A stretch of DNA of 64,000 bases from CAWEBF01 sp963807235 (GTDB lineage: Bacteria; Acidobacteriota; Vicinamibacteria; Vicinamibacterales; UBA2999). Within the stretch, counting starts at the first letter, position 1. Each line of letters begins with the position of its first letter. Made by a program: the position numbers and the translations under genes. This document shows, piece by piece, positions 55,310-64,000 of this stretch. The notes under the pieces were generated by a model. That model was given only the letters and a program-made list of their open reading frames with translations. It had not been told where the DNA came from and made no database searches. The stretch covers positions 136,925-200,924 of the forward strand of contig CAWEBF010000028.1 of NCBI GenBank assembly GCA_963807235.1. Reading direction: 5' to 3'.

Positions 55310-57120
55310 TTACGCGGTTGCGCTGATCGGCGCCAGCGTCAGCGGGCCGGCATCGCGATGCTGCAGGCGGAAGAACGACGCATAGCGTCCGCCGCGGCGC
55401 AACAGGTCGTCATGCCGTCCGCGCTCGACGATCTCGCCGCCCTCGACCACCAGGATGGCGTCGGCATGCATAATGGTGTGCAGGCGATGCGCGATGACGA
55501 TGGTGGTGCGGTTCTGGCAGAGATGCTCGATCGCTTCCTGCACCTGCTTTTCGGATTCCGAATCCAGCGCCGCGGTCGCCTCGTCGAGCAGGATAATCGG
55601 CGCATTCTTGATCAGCGCGCGGGCCACCGCGATGCGCTGGCGCTGGCCGCCGGATAGTTGCGTGCCGTGCTCGCCCACCGGCGTATCGTAGCCGAGCGGA
55701 AATCCCATGATGAATTCGTGCGCACAGGCGGCCCTGGCGGCGGCCTCGATCTCGTCCTGCGTCGCGCCGACCCGGCCGAACGCGATGTTGGCGCCGATGC
55801 TGTCGCGGAACAGATAGACGTCCTGCCCGACATAGGCGGTCTGCTGGCGCAGCGACTTGCGTGAAACGCCGGAAATCGCCTGACCGTCGATCAGGACGTG
55901 GCCGTCGTTCAGCTCGTAGAGCCGCAGCAGCAGCGCCAGCACGGTGGATTTGCCGCCGCCGGAGGGGCCGACCAGCGCGGTCATCTTGCCGGGCTCGGCG
56001 ACAAAGCTCATGCGGTTGAGCACGGGCTCGTCCGGACGGTAGGCGAACGTCACGTCGCGAAACTCGACCCGCGCATCGATCAGCTTCAGCGCCGGCTTGT
56101 CGTCGTCATCAGGCTCGCTGGAGGGGCTGTCGACGATCTCCAGCAATTTGCGGGCGCCGATCAGGTTGCTGTTCAGCTCGATATTGAGCCGTGCCAGACG
56201 CTTGGCCGGCTCATAGGCCATCAGGAACGCGGTCAGGAACGAAAAGAACTGGCCCGGCGTGGCGCCCATCGCGACCACGCTATAGCCGCCATACATCAGC
56301 CCGGCCGCGATCGCGAAACCGCCGAGGGTTTCCATCAGCGGGCTCGGCGCGGTTGGAGACCCGCGCCATCTTGTTGGCGTTGCGCTCGACCGCCGTGATG
56401 CTGGCGTCGATGCGCTCGCGCATGGTCTGTTCGAGCGTGAATGCCTTGACGGTACGGATGCCCTGCAGCGATTCCTGCATGGTCTCGAGGATGTCGGCGG
56501 TGCCGGTGAACTGGTTGTGCGCGAGGCCCTTGATGCGCTTCACCAGCTTGCGCAGCACCAGCATGGCCGGCGGCGCCACCGCGAATCCGAGCAGCGCCAT
56601 GTACGGATCCTGCATCAGCATGACGGCGACGAGGCCGATCAGCAACAGCAGGTCGCGACCGAGCGCGTTGATCAGGAGATTGAGAACCTGGGTGACGGAG
56701 GCGGCGCCGGCGGTCAGCCGCGCCAGAAATTCCGACGAATGCCGCTCGGAGAAGAAGGCGATGCTTTCGCTCATCAATTTGGCGAACAGCCGGCGCTGGT
56801 TGTTGGCGAGGATAGCGTTCCCGATCTTCGAAAGAATCACGTGATGACCGTAGGTCGCGGCGCCCTTGAGGATGAAGATCAGGATGGTGATCCCGGACAA
56901 CAGCGCGATGCCGCGCACGTCCTTGTCGACATAGGCCTTGTTGATGACCTCGCCGAGCAGATAGGCGGAGCCGGCGGTCGTGCGCCGCCGACACCGCCAT
57001 CAGCACGAAGGCCAGCAGATAGCGCCGCCAGTAGGTGAGGCCCTGTTCGGTGATCAGGCGGCGAATCAGGATCGCCGCGCCATAGGGATCGTCAGTGATT
57101 TTCTTAGGAAGTTCGGTCAT
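55310..57120 (-). CDS. ABC transporter, fused permease and ATPase (lipid A exporter MsbA-like), frameshifted
   Basis: About 600 residues in three frames: MTELPKKITDDPYGAAILIR with the first spans; GIALLSGITILIFILKGAATYG to IKAFTLEQTMRER-like TVKAFTLEQTMRERIDAS; then METLGGFAIAAGLMYGGYSVV to the end. Breaks near 56975 and 56340. Walker A GPSGGGKST, signature LSGGQRQRIAVARAL, Walker B IILLDEATAALD and VIAHRLHT are intact. It may flip lipid A-core, fitting the nearby LPS genes. Confidence 0.82.
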
Positions 57121-57213
57121 CCGCGTTCCATTGACAGCGCTGGCAGGCTCCCGCCCGCGCGTCAGGGTTGGCTTGCGAAACGTCCGTCTCCTTGCCCGCT
57201 ATATCCCGGTTTT

Positions 57214-58263
57214 TCAAGCCAAATCGGGGCTTGCGCCGAACCGGATTTTAGGCCGAAACCGCCTGCCGCGAGCTCGCCATGGCGCTCGCGGAACAGCTTT
57301 CTCTTCCCACGCCAGCGCGTGCGCGGCGATGGTCTCGAGATCGTCGTATTGCGGGGTCCAGTCCAGGGTGCTGCGGATGCGGCTGGTGTCCGCGATCATG
57401 GTCATGATGTCGCCGGGCCGTCGCGGCGCATATTGAACCGCGAAATTGCGCCCGGAGACGCGCCGCACCGCCTCGATGGTTTCCAGCACGGAATAGCCGC
57501 GGCCATAGCCGCAGTTCAGCGTCGCCGAAGTCCCGCCGTCACGCAGATAGGACAGCGCCGCGCGATGCGCCTGCGCGAGATCGCTGACATGGATGAAATC
57601 CCGGATGCAGCTGCCGTCCGGCGTCGGATAATCGGTCCCGAACACATCGACCTTGGCGCGCTGTCCGGTGGCCGCCTCGACCGCGATCTTCAACAGATGC
57701 GTCGCGCCGACAGTGGCAAGCCCGATGCGCGCCTTGGGGTCGGCGCCCGCGACATTGAAGTAGCGCAGCGCGACATAGTTCATGCCGTGCGCGGCGGCGA
57801 CGTCGTGCAGCATGATTTCGGTCATCAGCTTCGAGGAGCCGTAAGGCGACAGCGGCCGGGTCGGGGCGCTCTCGGGAACCGGCATCTGGTCGGGATTGCC
57901 GTAGACCGCCGCGGTCGACGAAAAGATGAAGCGGTTGACGCCGCATTTCACTGCCGCGTTCAGCAGGCTGCGCGTCGTCATGGTGTTGTTGCGGTAATAG
58001 GCGAGCGGATCGCGCATCGAATCCGGCACCACCACCGAGCCCGCGAAATGAATGATGCTCTTGACGCCATGCGCTGCGATGACGCCCTCGACGAGGTTCT
58101 CGTCGCCGGCGTCGCCGATGAACAGCGGCACGCCTTCCGGCACGAACGCGGAAAATCCGGTCGACAGATTGTCGATCACGACGACGCTTTCGCCGGCTTC
58201 CGCCAGCGCATGAACCGTATGACTTCCGATATAGCCGGCGCCGCCGGTGACAAGCACAGTCAT
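57214..58263 (-). CDS. galE: UDP-glucose 4-epimerase
   Basis: 349 residues from ATG 58263. The NAD site TGGAGYIGSHTVHAL is at the N-terminus; IIHFAGSVVVPDSMRDPLAYYRNN follows; the catalytic YxxxK is in LSPYGSSKLMTE; RYFNVAGADPKARIG and GYGRGYSVLETIEAVRRVSG are conserved GalE blocks. It interconverts UDP-glucose and UDP-galactose for LPS. The ORF upstream of 58263 lacks conservation. Confidence 0.94.
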   Translation of the reverse strand: MTVLVTGGAGYIGSHTVHALAEAGESVVVIDNLSTGFSAFVPEGVPLFIGDAGDENLVEGVIAAHGVKSIIHFAGSVVVPDSMRDPLAYYRNNTMTTRSLLNAAVKCGVNRFIFSSTAAVYGNPDQMPVPESAPTRPLSPYGSSKLMTEIMLHDVAAAHGMNYVALRYFNVAGADPKARIGLATVGATHLLKIAVEAATGQRAKVDVFGTDYPTPDGSCIRDFIHVSDLAQAHRAALSYLRDGGTSATLNCGYGRGYSVLETIEAVRRVSGRNFAVQYAPRRPGDIMTMIADTSRIRSTLDWTPQYDDLETIAAHALAWEEKAVPRAPWRARGRRFRPKIRFGASPDLA

Positions 58264-58371
58264 GAGCTCACCCGTCTCCCAATTTAGCCGGGCGATGCTA
58301 TCCGGAGCGCGGTGAAGAGTGGGTTTCGGCGCAGGCGAACTGGTCACTATGATTAATGTTGCGTATAGGAA

Positions 58372-59441
58372 ATGCGCGAAACGGAGCCCGACGTGCCGAT
58401 CGAGAACATATCCGCGGATAATCTGCAGCTGATCGTGCCGAATCTGCACAGGCGCTATTCCGGCGTCACCGCGACCAACCGCATGGTGGCGCCGAAACTG
58501 GCGAAAATGTTTCGTGCCGGCTGGCTCGGCTCCGATGCGCCCGACGGCATCGCGCGGATCGGGCTTGCGGATCTCGCGAAATTATGGCGCCGCCGCAACT
58601 CGCTGATCTGGCATGCGCGGCGCAACAACGAGATGATCGTGGGTGTGCTGCTGCGGTCGCTCGGCTGGCCGTTGAAGCTGGTATTCACCTCGGCGGCGCA
58701 GCGGCATCACACCTGGATCACGCGCTGGCTGATCCGGCAGATGGACGCGATCATCGCCACCAGCGAAATATCGAAGTCGTTTCTCAGGCGCGAGGCGACT
58801 GTCGTCATGCATGGTGTCGATACCGACGCTTACGCACCACCGCGAGATCGCGCCGCTGCGTTCGCGGAAGCAGGATTGCCCGGCCGCTACGCGATCGGCT
58901 GCTTCGGCCGGGTGCGCGCGCAAAAGGGCAGCGACGTGTTCGTGGACGCGATGTGCCGGCTGTTGCCGCGTTATCCCGATTTCACCGCCGTCATGGTCGG
59001 CGCTATCACGCCGGAGCAAACCGCGTTCGCCGAACGCTTGCGAAAACGGATCGAGGCCGCCGGGCTGCAATCGCGCATCGTCATATACAGGCGAACTTGA
59101 TATCGAGGAGGTGCCGCGCTGGTACCAGCGGCTGACGATCTACGCCTTCACCTCGCGCAACGAGGGTTTTGGGCTGACCCTGATCGAGGCGATGTCGGCA
59201 GGCGCGGCACTGGTGGCGTCGCGCGCGGGCGCGGCCGAGCTGGTGATCGAGGATGGCGTCACCGGCGTGCTGACGCCGACAGGCGATGTCGATGCGCTGG
59301 TGGCAGGCCCTGGAGCCGCTGATGCGCGATCCTGCTGCCGCCGCCGCGATGGGCGAACGCGGTCGCGCGCGGGTGCTGGAAAAATTCAGCCTCGACGCGG
59401 AGGCCAACCGGATCGCGGAAGTCTATCGCGCGCTGGTCTGA
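58372..59441 (+). CDS. LPS core glycosyltransferase family 4, frameshifted
   Basis: About 355 residues in three frames. First: NLHRRYSGVTATNRMVAPKLA, RRNSLIWHARRNNEMIVGVLL, VVMHGVDTDAYAPP, CFGRVRAQKGSDVFVDAM. A shift near 59090 leads to VPRWYQRLTIYAFTSRNEGFGLTLIEAMSAGAA, with EX7E intact; another near 59313 leads to LMRDPAAAAAMGERGRARVLEKFSLDAEANRIAEVY. Its 3' end overlaps the convergent gmhB gene by 19 bp. Probably adds a core hexose. Confidence 0.8.
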
Positions 59442-59965
59442 GCCATCACGTCGGCGACAAAGGCATCGAGATCGCCGCCCGCGAACAGAAACCCCGGCAG
59501 CCCCGCGGCTTGCGCCGCCTCGATATCGGTGGGGCGGTCGCCGATGACAAAGCTGCCGTCGTGACGCACCGGCCAGTGCGCCATCAGATCATGGATCATG
59601 CCGGGTGCCGGTTTGCGCCAGTGATGGTCCTCGAGATAGCCCTCGACCGTTCCGGCCGGATGATGCGGGCAATACCTCACGTCGTCGACGACGGCGCCTT
59701 GCGCCGCCAGCTCGGCAAGCATCCAGTCATGCAGCGTGTTGAGTTCGCCCTCGGTGAAAAATCCGCGCGCCACGCCGGATTGGTTGGTGAAGAAAAAGAC
59801 AAAATATCCGGCGTCGTTGAGCCGGCGGATCGCCTTCGCCGCGTTCGGCATCCAGCGGATCCGCTCCCGCGTGCCCATATAGCCGTCGTCGTGATTGACC
59901 ACGCCGTCGCGGTCGAGGAACGCGGCGGGCCTGAGCGCGGAACCGGCCGAATCGACTTTGCTCAT
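59423..59965 (-). CDS. gmhB: D-glycero-beta-D-manno-heptose-1,7-bisphosphate 7-phosphatase
   Basis: 180 residues, HAD superfamily. DxD nucleophile motif FLDRDGVVNHDDGYMG, motif II FFTNQSGVARGFF, late aspartates in VIGDRPTDIEAA. CPHHPAGTVEGYLEDHHWRKP lies where GmhB has a zinc loop; the first Cys-His pair is there but the second pair (CxC in E. coli) reads HHW, so the zinc site is altered. It removes the C7 phosphate in ADP-heptose synthesis. It overlaps waaF by four bases. Confidence 0.9.
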   Translation of the reverse strand: MSKVDSAGSALRPAAFLDRDGVVNHDDGYMGTRERIRWMPNAAKAIRRLNDAGYFVFFFTNQSGVARGFFTEGELNTLHDWMLAELAAQGAVVDDVRYCPHHPAGTVEGYLEDHHWRKPAPGMIHDLMAHWPVRHDGSFVIGDRPTDIEAAQAAGLPGFLFAGGDLDAFVADVMAQTSAR

Positions 59966-60994
59966 GGCTGCCCCGCCTCGGCCAGTACGCGTTCAGTGAT
60001 CCCGACCACGTCGGAAGCGGGAATGTCGCGCATGCAGCGATGATCGTTCATGGTGCAGACCGGCCGGTGGCAGGGCTGGCACGGCACCACGGTTTTGGTC
60101 TGTACGGTCGCGGCGAGGCCGTTCAGCGGCGCCCAGTGATAGGGGCTGGTGGGGCCGAAAATGCCCATGGTCGGCGTCCCGATCGCCGCCGCGATGTGCA
60201 TCAACCCGGAATCGTTCGATATCGCGACGCTGGCCGCCGCCATTGCCAGGATGCCGTTGCGCAGGTCGGTGCCGGTGAGGTCGCGGACGCGCGCGCCTCC
60301 GGCGGCCACGATCTCCGCCGCCAGCGCCTTTTCGCCGGGGCCGCCGACCACCCAGACATCGAGGCCGCGTTCGGCCAGCAGCCGCGCGGCCTCCGGATAG
60401 TAGGTCCAGCGCTTGGAGGCGCCGACCGAGCCCGGCGCGAGCGCTATGGCGGGGCCGGTGCCCAGCCCGTTGGCCTGCCGCCAGCGGCCGGCTTCCTCGG
60501 CGGAAACGACAAGCTGCGGCACCGGCCATTGGCCTGGCAGGGGCGCCCCGTCGGGCAGCGCCAGCGCCGCATTCTTGTCGATGAAGCGGGGCAGGGCCTT
60601 CTCGCCCCAGCGCCATCGGTTGATCAGCCCGAACCGGGCTTCCCCGACAAACCCCACCCGTTCCGGGATGCCGGCCAGCGCGGGCGCAATCGCCGACTTC
60701 CAGGTGCGGGGGAGCACCAGCGCGGTGCCGTAGCCCGCGGGCCCGCAGCTGCTCCGCCAGGCCCCATTGCTTGGCCACCGCCAGCCGGCTGCGCGGCAGG
60801 TCCCAGACGATGCCAGCGCGGACGCCCGGCATATAATCGACCAGCGGGGCGCACAGCGACGTGACGAGCAGATCGACCGGCCGGTTCGGCCAGCGCTGCT
60901 TCAGGACCCGTACCACGGTATGGCCGCGCACGAAGTCACCGATCCACATATAGGGGACAATCAGGATCGGCCGGGTATCGCCCGGTTCCTCCAT
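59962..60994 (-). CDS. waaF: ADP-heptose:LPS heptosyltransferase II, frameshifted
   Basis: About 340 residues, family GT9. The start frame gives ILIVPYMWIGDFVRGHTVVRVLKQRWP and MPGVRAGIVWDLPRSRLAVAKQW; one base near 60737 shifts it into GYGTALVLPRTWKSAIAPALAGIPERVGF. Then IALAPGSVGASKRWTYYPEAARLL (ADP-heptose site), SNDSGLMHIAAAIGTPTMGIFGPTSPYHWAPL and the cysteines in PCQPCHRPVC. It adds the second inner-core heptose. The start ATG 60994 is directly after AGGGAG; an ATG at 61024 is possible. Confidence 0.88.
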
Positions 60995-61190
60995 CTCCCT
61001 ATATATGTTGAATTCATGATTCATGTTTTTGTGGTCTGGTGGGTTATATTTCAATCCTGTCGGTAACGGCTCCTCGAGCGAGGTAAAGTCTCGGGCGGTG
61101 GCTTCCGTCTTCACCACCGGGATCGCCCAAGTTGCCTGCCGAGCCGGACTGGGGCAAAGCTGCCATCCTACATCAAGGGCAGGGGACGGC

Positions 61191-62204
61191 ATGCTGCTGG
61201 TGACCGGAGGCGCCGGTTTTATCGGATCGAACCTCGTGGCCGCGTTGAATGACGCGGGCCGCGCCGATATCGCCGTTTGCGACGTGCTCGGCCACGACGG
61301 CAAATGGCGCAATCTGGCCAAGCGCCAGCTCGCCGACTTCGTGCCGCCGGCCGAACTGGCGGACTGGCTCAAGGGCCGCCGGCTCGATGCCGTCATCCAT
61401 CTCGGCGCGATTTCCGAGACCACGGCCACCGACGGCGATCTCGTCATCGAAACCAATTTCCGGCTGTCGATGCGGCTGCTGGACTGGTGCACGGCCAATG
61501 CGACGCCGTTCATCTACGCATCGTCGGCGGCGACCTATGGCGACGGTGCGCAGGGTTTTGCCGACGACCCGTCGACGCTGAAGACGCTGCGGCCGATGAA
61601 TCTGTACGGCTGGAGCAAGCATCTGTTCGACATGGCGGTCGCCGAACGCGCGGCCAACGGCGAGCGGTTGCCGCCGCAATGGGCCGGCTTGAAATTCTTC
61701 AACGTGTTCGGCCCCAATGAGTATCACAAGGGCACCATGATGAGCGTGCTGGCGCGGCGCTTCGACGATATCAAGGCCGGCCGTGTCGTGCAGCTGTTCA
61801 AGTCTCACCGCGACAGTATCGCCGACGGCGATCAGCGGCGCGATTTCATCTATGTCGATGATGTGGTGCGGGTGATGATGTGGCTGATGGCGACGCCTGA
61901 TGTCAGCGGAATCTTCAACGTCGGAACCGGCACCGCGCGCAGTTTCAAGGATCTGATTTTCTCGACCTATGCCGCGCTCGGCACATCGGCGAATATCCAG
62001 TACGTCGACATGCCCGAGCAAATTCGCGGCAGCTACCAGTATTTCACCCAAAGCGAGGTCGATCGGCTGCAGCGCGCCGGCTACAATGGCGGCTTCACCG
62101 CGCTGGAAGATGCGGTCGCGGCTTACGTCGGGGGGTTCCTCGATTCCCGCCGACCGTTTCCGCTGACGACGCAACAGGGTACGAGTTCAGATGTTCGATT
62201 TTGA
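61191..62204 (+). CDS. hldD: ADP-L-glycero-D-manno-heptose 6-epimerase
   Basis: 337 residues from ATG 61191 with AGGGGA seven bases upstream. The NADP site is LLVTGGAGFIGSNLVAAL; then LDAVIHLGAISETTATDGD, FIYASSAATYGDG, the catalytic NLYGWSKHLFD, FFNVFGPNEYHKGTMMSV and QRRDFIYVDDVV. These blocks are diagnostic for HldD (RfaD). It overlaps hldE by 14 bp. The 196 bp between it and waaF is a divergent promoter region with no gene. Confidence 0.95.
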   Translation: MLLVTGGAGFIGSNLVAALNDAGRADIAVCDVLGHDGKWRNLAKRQLADFVPPAELADWLKGRRLDAVIHLGAISETTATDGDLVIETNFRLSMRLLDWCTANATPFIYASSAATYGDGAQGFADDPSTLKTLRPMNLYGWSKHLFDMAVAERAANGERLPPQWAGLKFFNVFGPNEYHKGTMMSVLARRFDDIKAGRVVQLFKSHRDSIADGDQRRDFIYVDDVVRVMMWLMATPDVSGIFNVGTGTARSFKDLIFSTYAALGTSANIQYVDMPEQIRGSYQYFTQSEVDRLQRAGYNGGFTALEDAVAAYVGGFLDSRRPFPLTTQQGTSSDVRF

Positions 62205-63664
62205 AGCCCTGTCGCATACGATGGTCAGCCAGACGGTGCTTTGCGTCGGCGATCTCATGCTCGACGAATTCGTCTACGGCGAGGTCTCGCGGATTTCGCC
62301 GGAAGCGCCCGCGCCGGTCATTGCTGTGCGGCGCAGCGAGAGCAATATCGGCGGCGCCGGCAACGTCGCGCGCAACATCGCCTCGCTCGGCGCGCGCTGC
62401 ATTTTTGTCGGGCTGATCGGTGAGGACGATGCGGGCGCGGCGCTGAAATCCGCGCTGGCGCAGGAAGGCAGAATCGAGAGCGTGCTGGTTTCCGATCCGC
62501 TCGCGGCCGACGACGCGAAAGGTGCGTTTCGTCTCCGAACATTTCTCCACCCACATGCTGCGCGCGGACTGGGAAGTGGCGCAGCCGGCCTCCGCCGAAA
62601 TCGAGCAGAAGCTGATCGACGCCATCCTGCCGCAACTCGCCCGCGCGGACATCGTGCTGTTGTCCGACTATGCCAAGGGCGTGCTGACCGCGCGGGTGAT
62701 CCGCAACATCATCGATGCCGCGCGAAAACTCGGCAAGCGCGTGATCGTCGATCCCAAGAGCGCCAATTTTGCGATCTATCGCGGCGCCACGCTGCTGACG
62801 CCCAACCGCAAGGAGTTTGCCGAGGCAACCCGCAGCCGCGCCGACACTGAAAAGAGCATCGCCGACGCCGCGCAGGACGCGATGCAGCTGGCGGACTGCG
62901 AAGCTATCCTGGTGACCCAGAGCGAGCACGGCATGACGCTGGTGCCGCGCCAGGGCGAGGCGATCCACGTGCCGGCGCATCCGGTCAAAGTGCGCGACGT
63001 CTCCGGCGCCGGCGACACCGTCGCCGCGGTGCTGGCGGTGACGCTTTCCGCCGGAGCCGATTGGGAAACCGCGTTGCGGATGGCGAATGCGGCGGCGGCG
63101 GTTGCCGTCGGCAAGAAGGGCACCGCCAGCGTGACGTCGGCCGAATTGCGGCGAAAAATCCTGCCGCATGCGTTCCTGGCGGCGGAAGAAAAGATCGTTG
63201 CGGCGGGTGGCGGCCTCGAGGCGCAGCTTTCAGATTGGCGCCAACAGGGATTGCGGGTCGGCTTCACCAACGGCTGTTTCGATATCCTGCATCCCGGCCA
63301 CGTCAAGGTGTTGACCGCGGCACGCGGCGCCTGCGACCGGCTGATCGTGGGTCTCAACAGCGACGCCTCGGTGAAGCGGTTGAAGGGCGAGACGCGCCCG
63401 GTTCAGGACGAGCGCGCGCGGGCGGAGGTGCTGGCGGCGCTGGAGGCGGTCGATCTCGTCGTCATCTTCGAGGAAGACACGCCGATCAGGTTGATCACCG
63501 AGATCAAGCCGAGCGTATTGGTGAAGGGCGGAGACTACACCCGCGACCAGGTGGTGGGCTACGAGATCGTCGAGGCCCACGGCGGCGAAGTGCTGCTGGT
63601 CGACGTGTTGCCAGGTTTCTCCACGACCACGCTGGTCAATCGCGCCCGTGGAGGCAAGGCATGA
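62191..63664 (+). CDS. hldE: Bifunctional heptose-7-phosphate kinase / heptose-1-phosphate adenylyltransferase, frameshifted
   Basis: About 490 residues. PfkB-type kinase domain: LCVGDLMLDEFVYGEVSRISPEAPAPV, NIGGAGNVARNIASLGA. A one-base shift near 62504 leads to TTRKVRFVSEHFSTHMLRADWE, then VSGAGDTVAAVLAVTLSAGA (catalytic Asp). The nucleotidyltransferase domain starts about residue 350: GFTNGCFDILHPGHVKVL and VDLVVIFEEDTPIRLI, DYTRDQVVGYEIV. It phosphorylates and then activates heptose. Stop overlaps the next ATG. Confidence 0.92.
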
Positions 63665-64000
63665 GCGTCGCGGTGAATGCGTCGGTGGCAGTTTCGATGT
63701 GGCGTCGGTGGCGGGATCCGGCCGCCTGGGCGACCACGGTTGATACTTTCGCCATCCTGTTAGCCCTTTCGCTACCCTGGTCGACTTCGCTGGTCGCGAT
63801 TTTTGCAGCGGCGATGCTGATCTCAATGGCGCCGTTCCTCGACGTAAGGGCATTCTTGCAGTCGCTCAAGCGGCCGATTTGTGTCGCGCCGATTGCGCTG
63901 TTCGCCCTGGCGCTGGTCGGAACGCTCTGGTCGGACGCTGCATGGGGTGCACGCCTATATGCGGTCGGCCCTACCGCAAAACTGCTGGTGCTGCCGGTGC
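63661..64000 (+). CDS. O-antigen ligase-like membrane protein, 3' end outside window
   Basis: 113 residues seen, from ATG 63661 (ATGA overlap with hldE). At least three hydrophobic spans: TFAILLALSLPWSTSLVAIFAA, PICVAPIALFALALVGTLW and TAKLLVLPV. WSTS, then GTLWSDAAWGARLYAVGPTAKLL, resemble the N-terminal part of WaaL/O-antigen polymerase proteins. Placement after heptose synthesis genes fits ligation of O-antigen to core. Confidence 0.7.
   Translation, partial: MSVAVNASVAVSMWRRWRDPAAWATTVDTFAILLALSLPWSTSLVAIFAAAMLISMAPFLDVRAFLQSLKRPICVAPIALFALALVGTLWSDAAWGARLYAVGPTAKLLVLPV

Overview
This is a high-GC window that appears to hold DNA from two different bacteria, joined near 53.33-53.40 kb. 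The left 53.3 kb looks like Acidobacteriota, most likely Vicinamibacteria-like. That is inferred from gene content: a winged-helix/FHA regulator, a Ser/Thr kinase with a C-terminal beta-propeller, DUF5916, DUF4097, DUF6152, an ECF sigma factor with a HEAT-repeat anti-sigma, and many secreted 'DLxGxW' proteins. The right 10.6 kb (protoglobin, FAH hydrolase, MsbA-type exporter, galE, heptose genes gmhB-waaF-hldD-hldE, O-antigen ligase) looks like an alphaproteobacterium of the Bradyrhizobium type. The EF-hand gene at the join is cut off. Frameshifts cluster around the join and continue to its right, so a mis-assembly is more likely than transfer.

Layout, left part. 1-4.3 kb: three overlapping glycosyltransferase genes and an HtrA-like protease. 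4.4-7.0 kb: DinB protein, a frameshifted M48 peptidase, an MBL hydrolase and tRNA-Arg(TCT) with a decayed copy of its 3' end downstream. 7.2-11.6 kb: a phospho-signalling patch (winged-helix/FHA, a secreted kinase-fold protein, a Ser/Thr kinase with propeller). 11.6-14.1 kb: an ABC-2 transporter and a TRIC/UPF0126 channel. 14.4-20.5 kb: secreted proteins, GreB-like factor, DUF2079 membrane protein, VOC protein and NTF2-like lipoprotein. 20.6-25.1 kb: ABC exporter, histone-H1-like protein and the operon LPMO-like / DUF2182 / DUF1326. 25.2-30.5 kb: ECF sigma, anti-sigma, DUF4097 and a divergent DUF5916 outer-membrane protein. 30.5-33.3 kb: DUF2268-like protease, a 59-residue heptad-repeat protein, an AlkZ-like protein and a LON-domain protein.

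33.3-38.1 kb: HpaB-type monooxygenase, katG with a PerR-like regulator, and DUF454. 38.2-40.9 kb: a three-gene secreted operon with a metallo-beta-lactamase-fold protein that has lost its metal ligands. 41-45 kb: diguanylate cyclase, tRNA-His, TonB-dependent receptor. 45-46 kb: a recombination scar at tRNA-Arg(CCG), then tRNA-Arg(TCG). 46.1-53.2 kb: a CMD-family protein and a surface-glycan locus (epimerase, membrane GT, GT61, a coiled-coil protein, a heavily frameshifted glycan-transfer gene). 

Right part, 53.4-64 kb: mainly lipopolysaccharide inner-core synthesis and export. 

Intergenic regions of the left part carry several families of 7-bp tandem repeats, two of them arranged as inverted arms. 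About two dozen frame disruptions occur across the window. Most that I resolved need a single base and many sit at G or C runs, so I read them as residual sequencing errors, and I annotate the genes across them.
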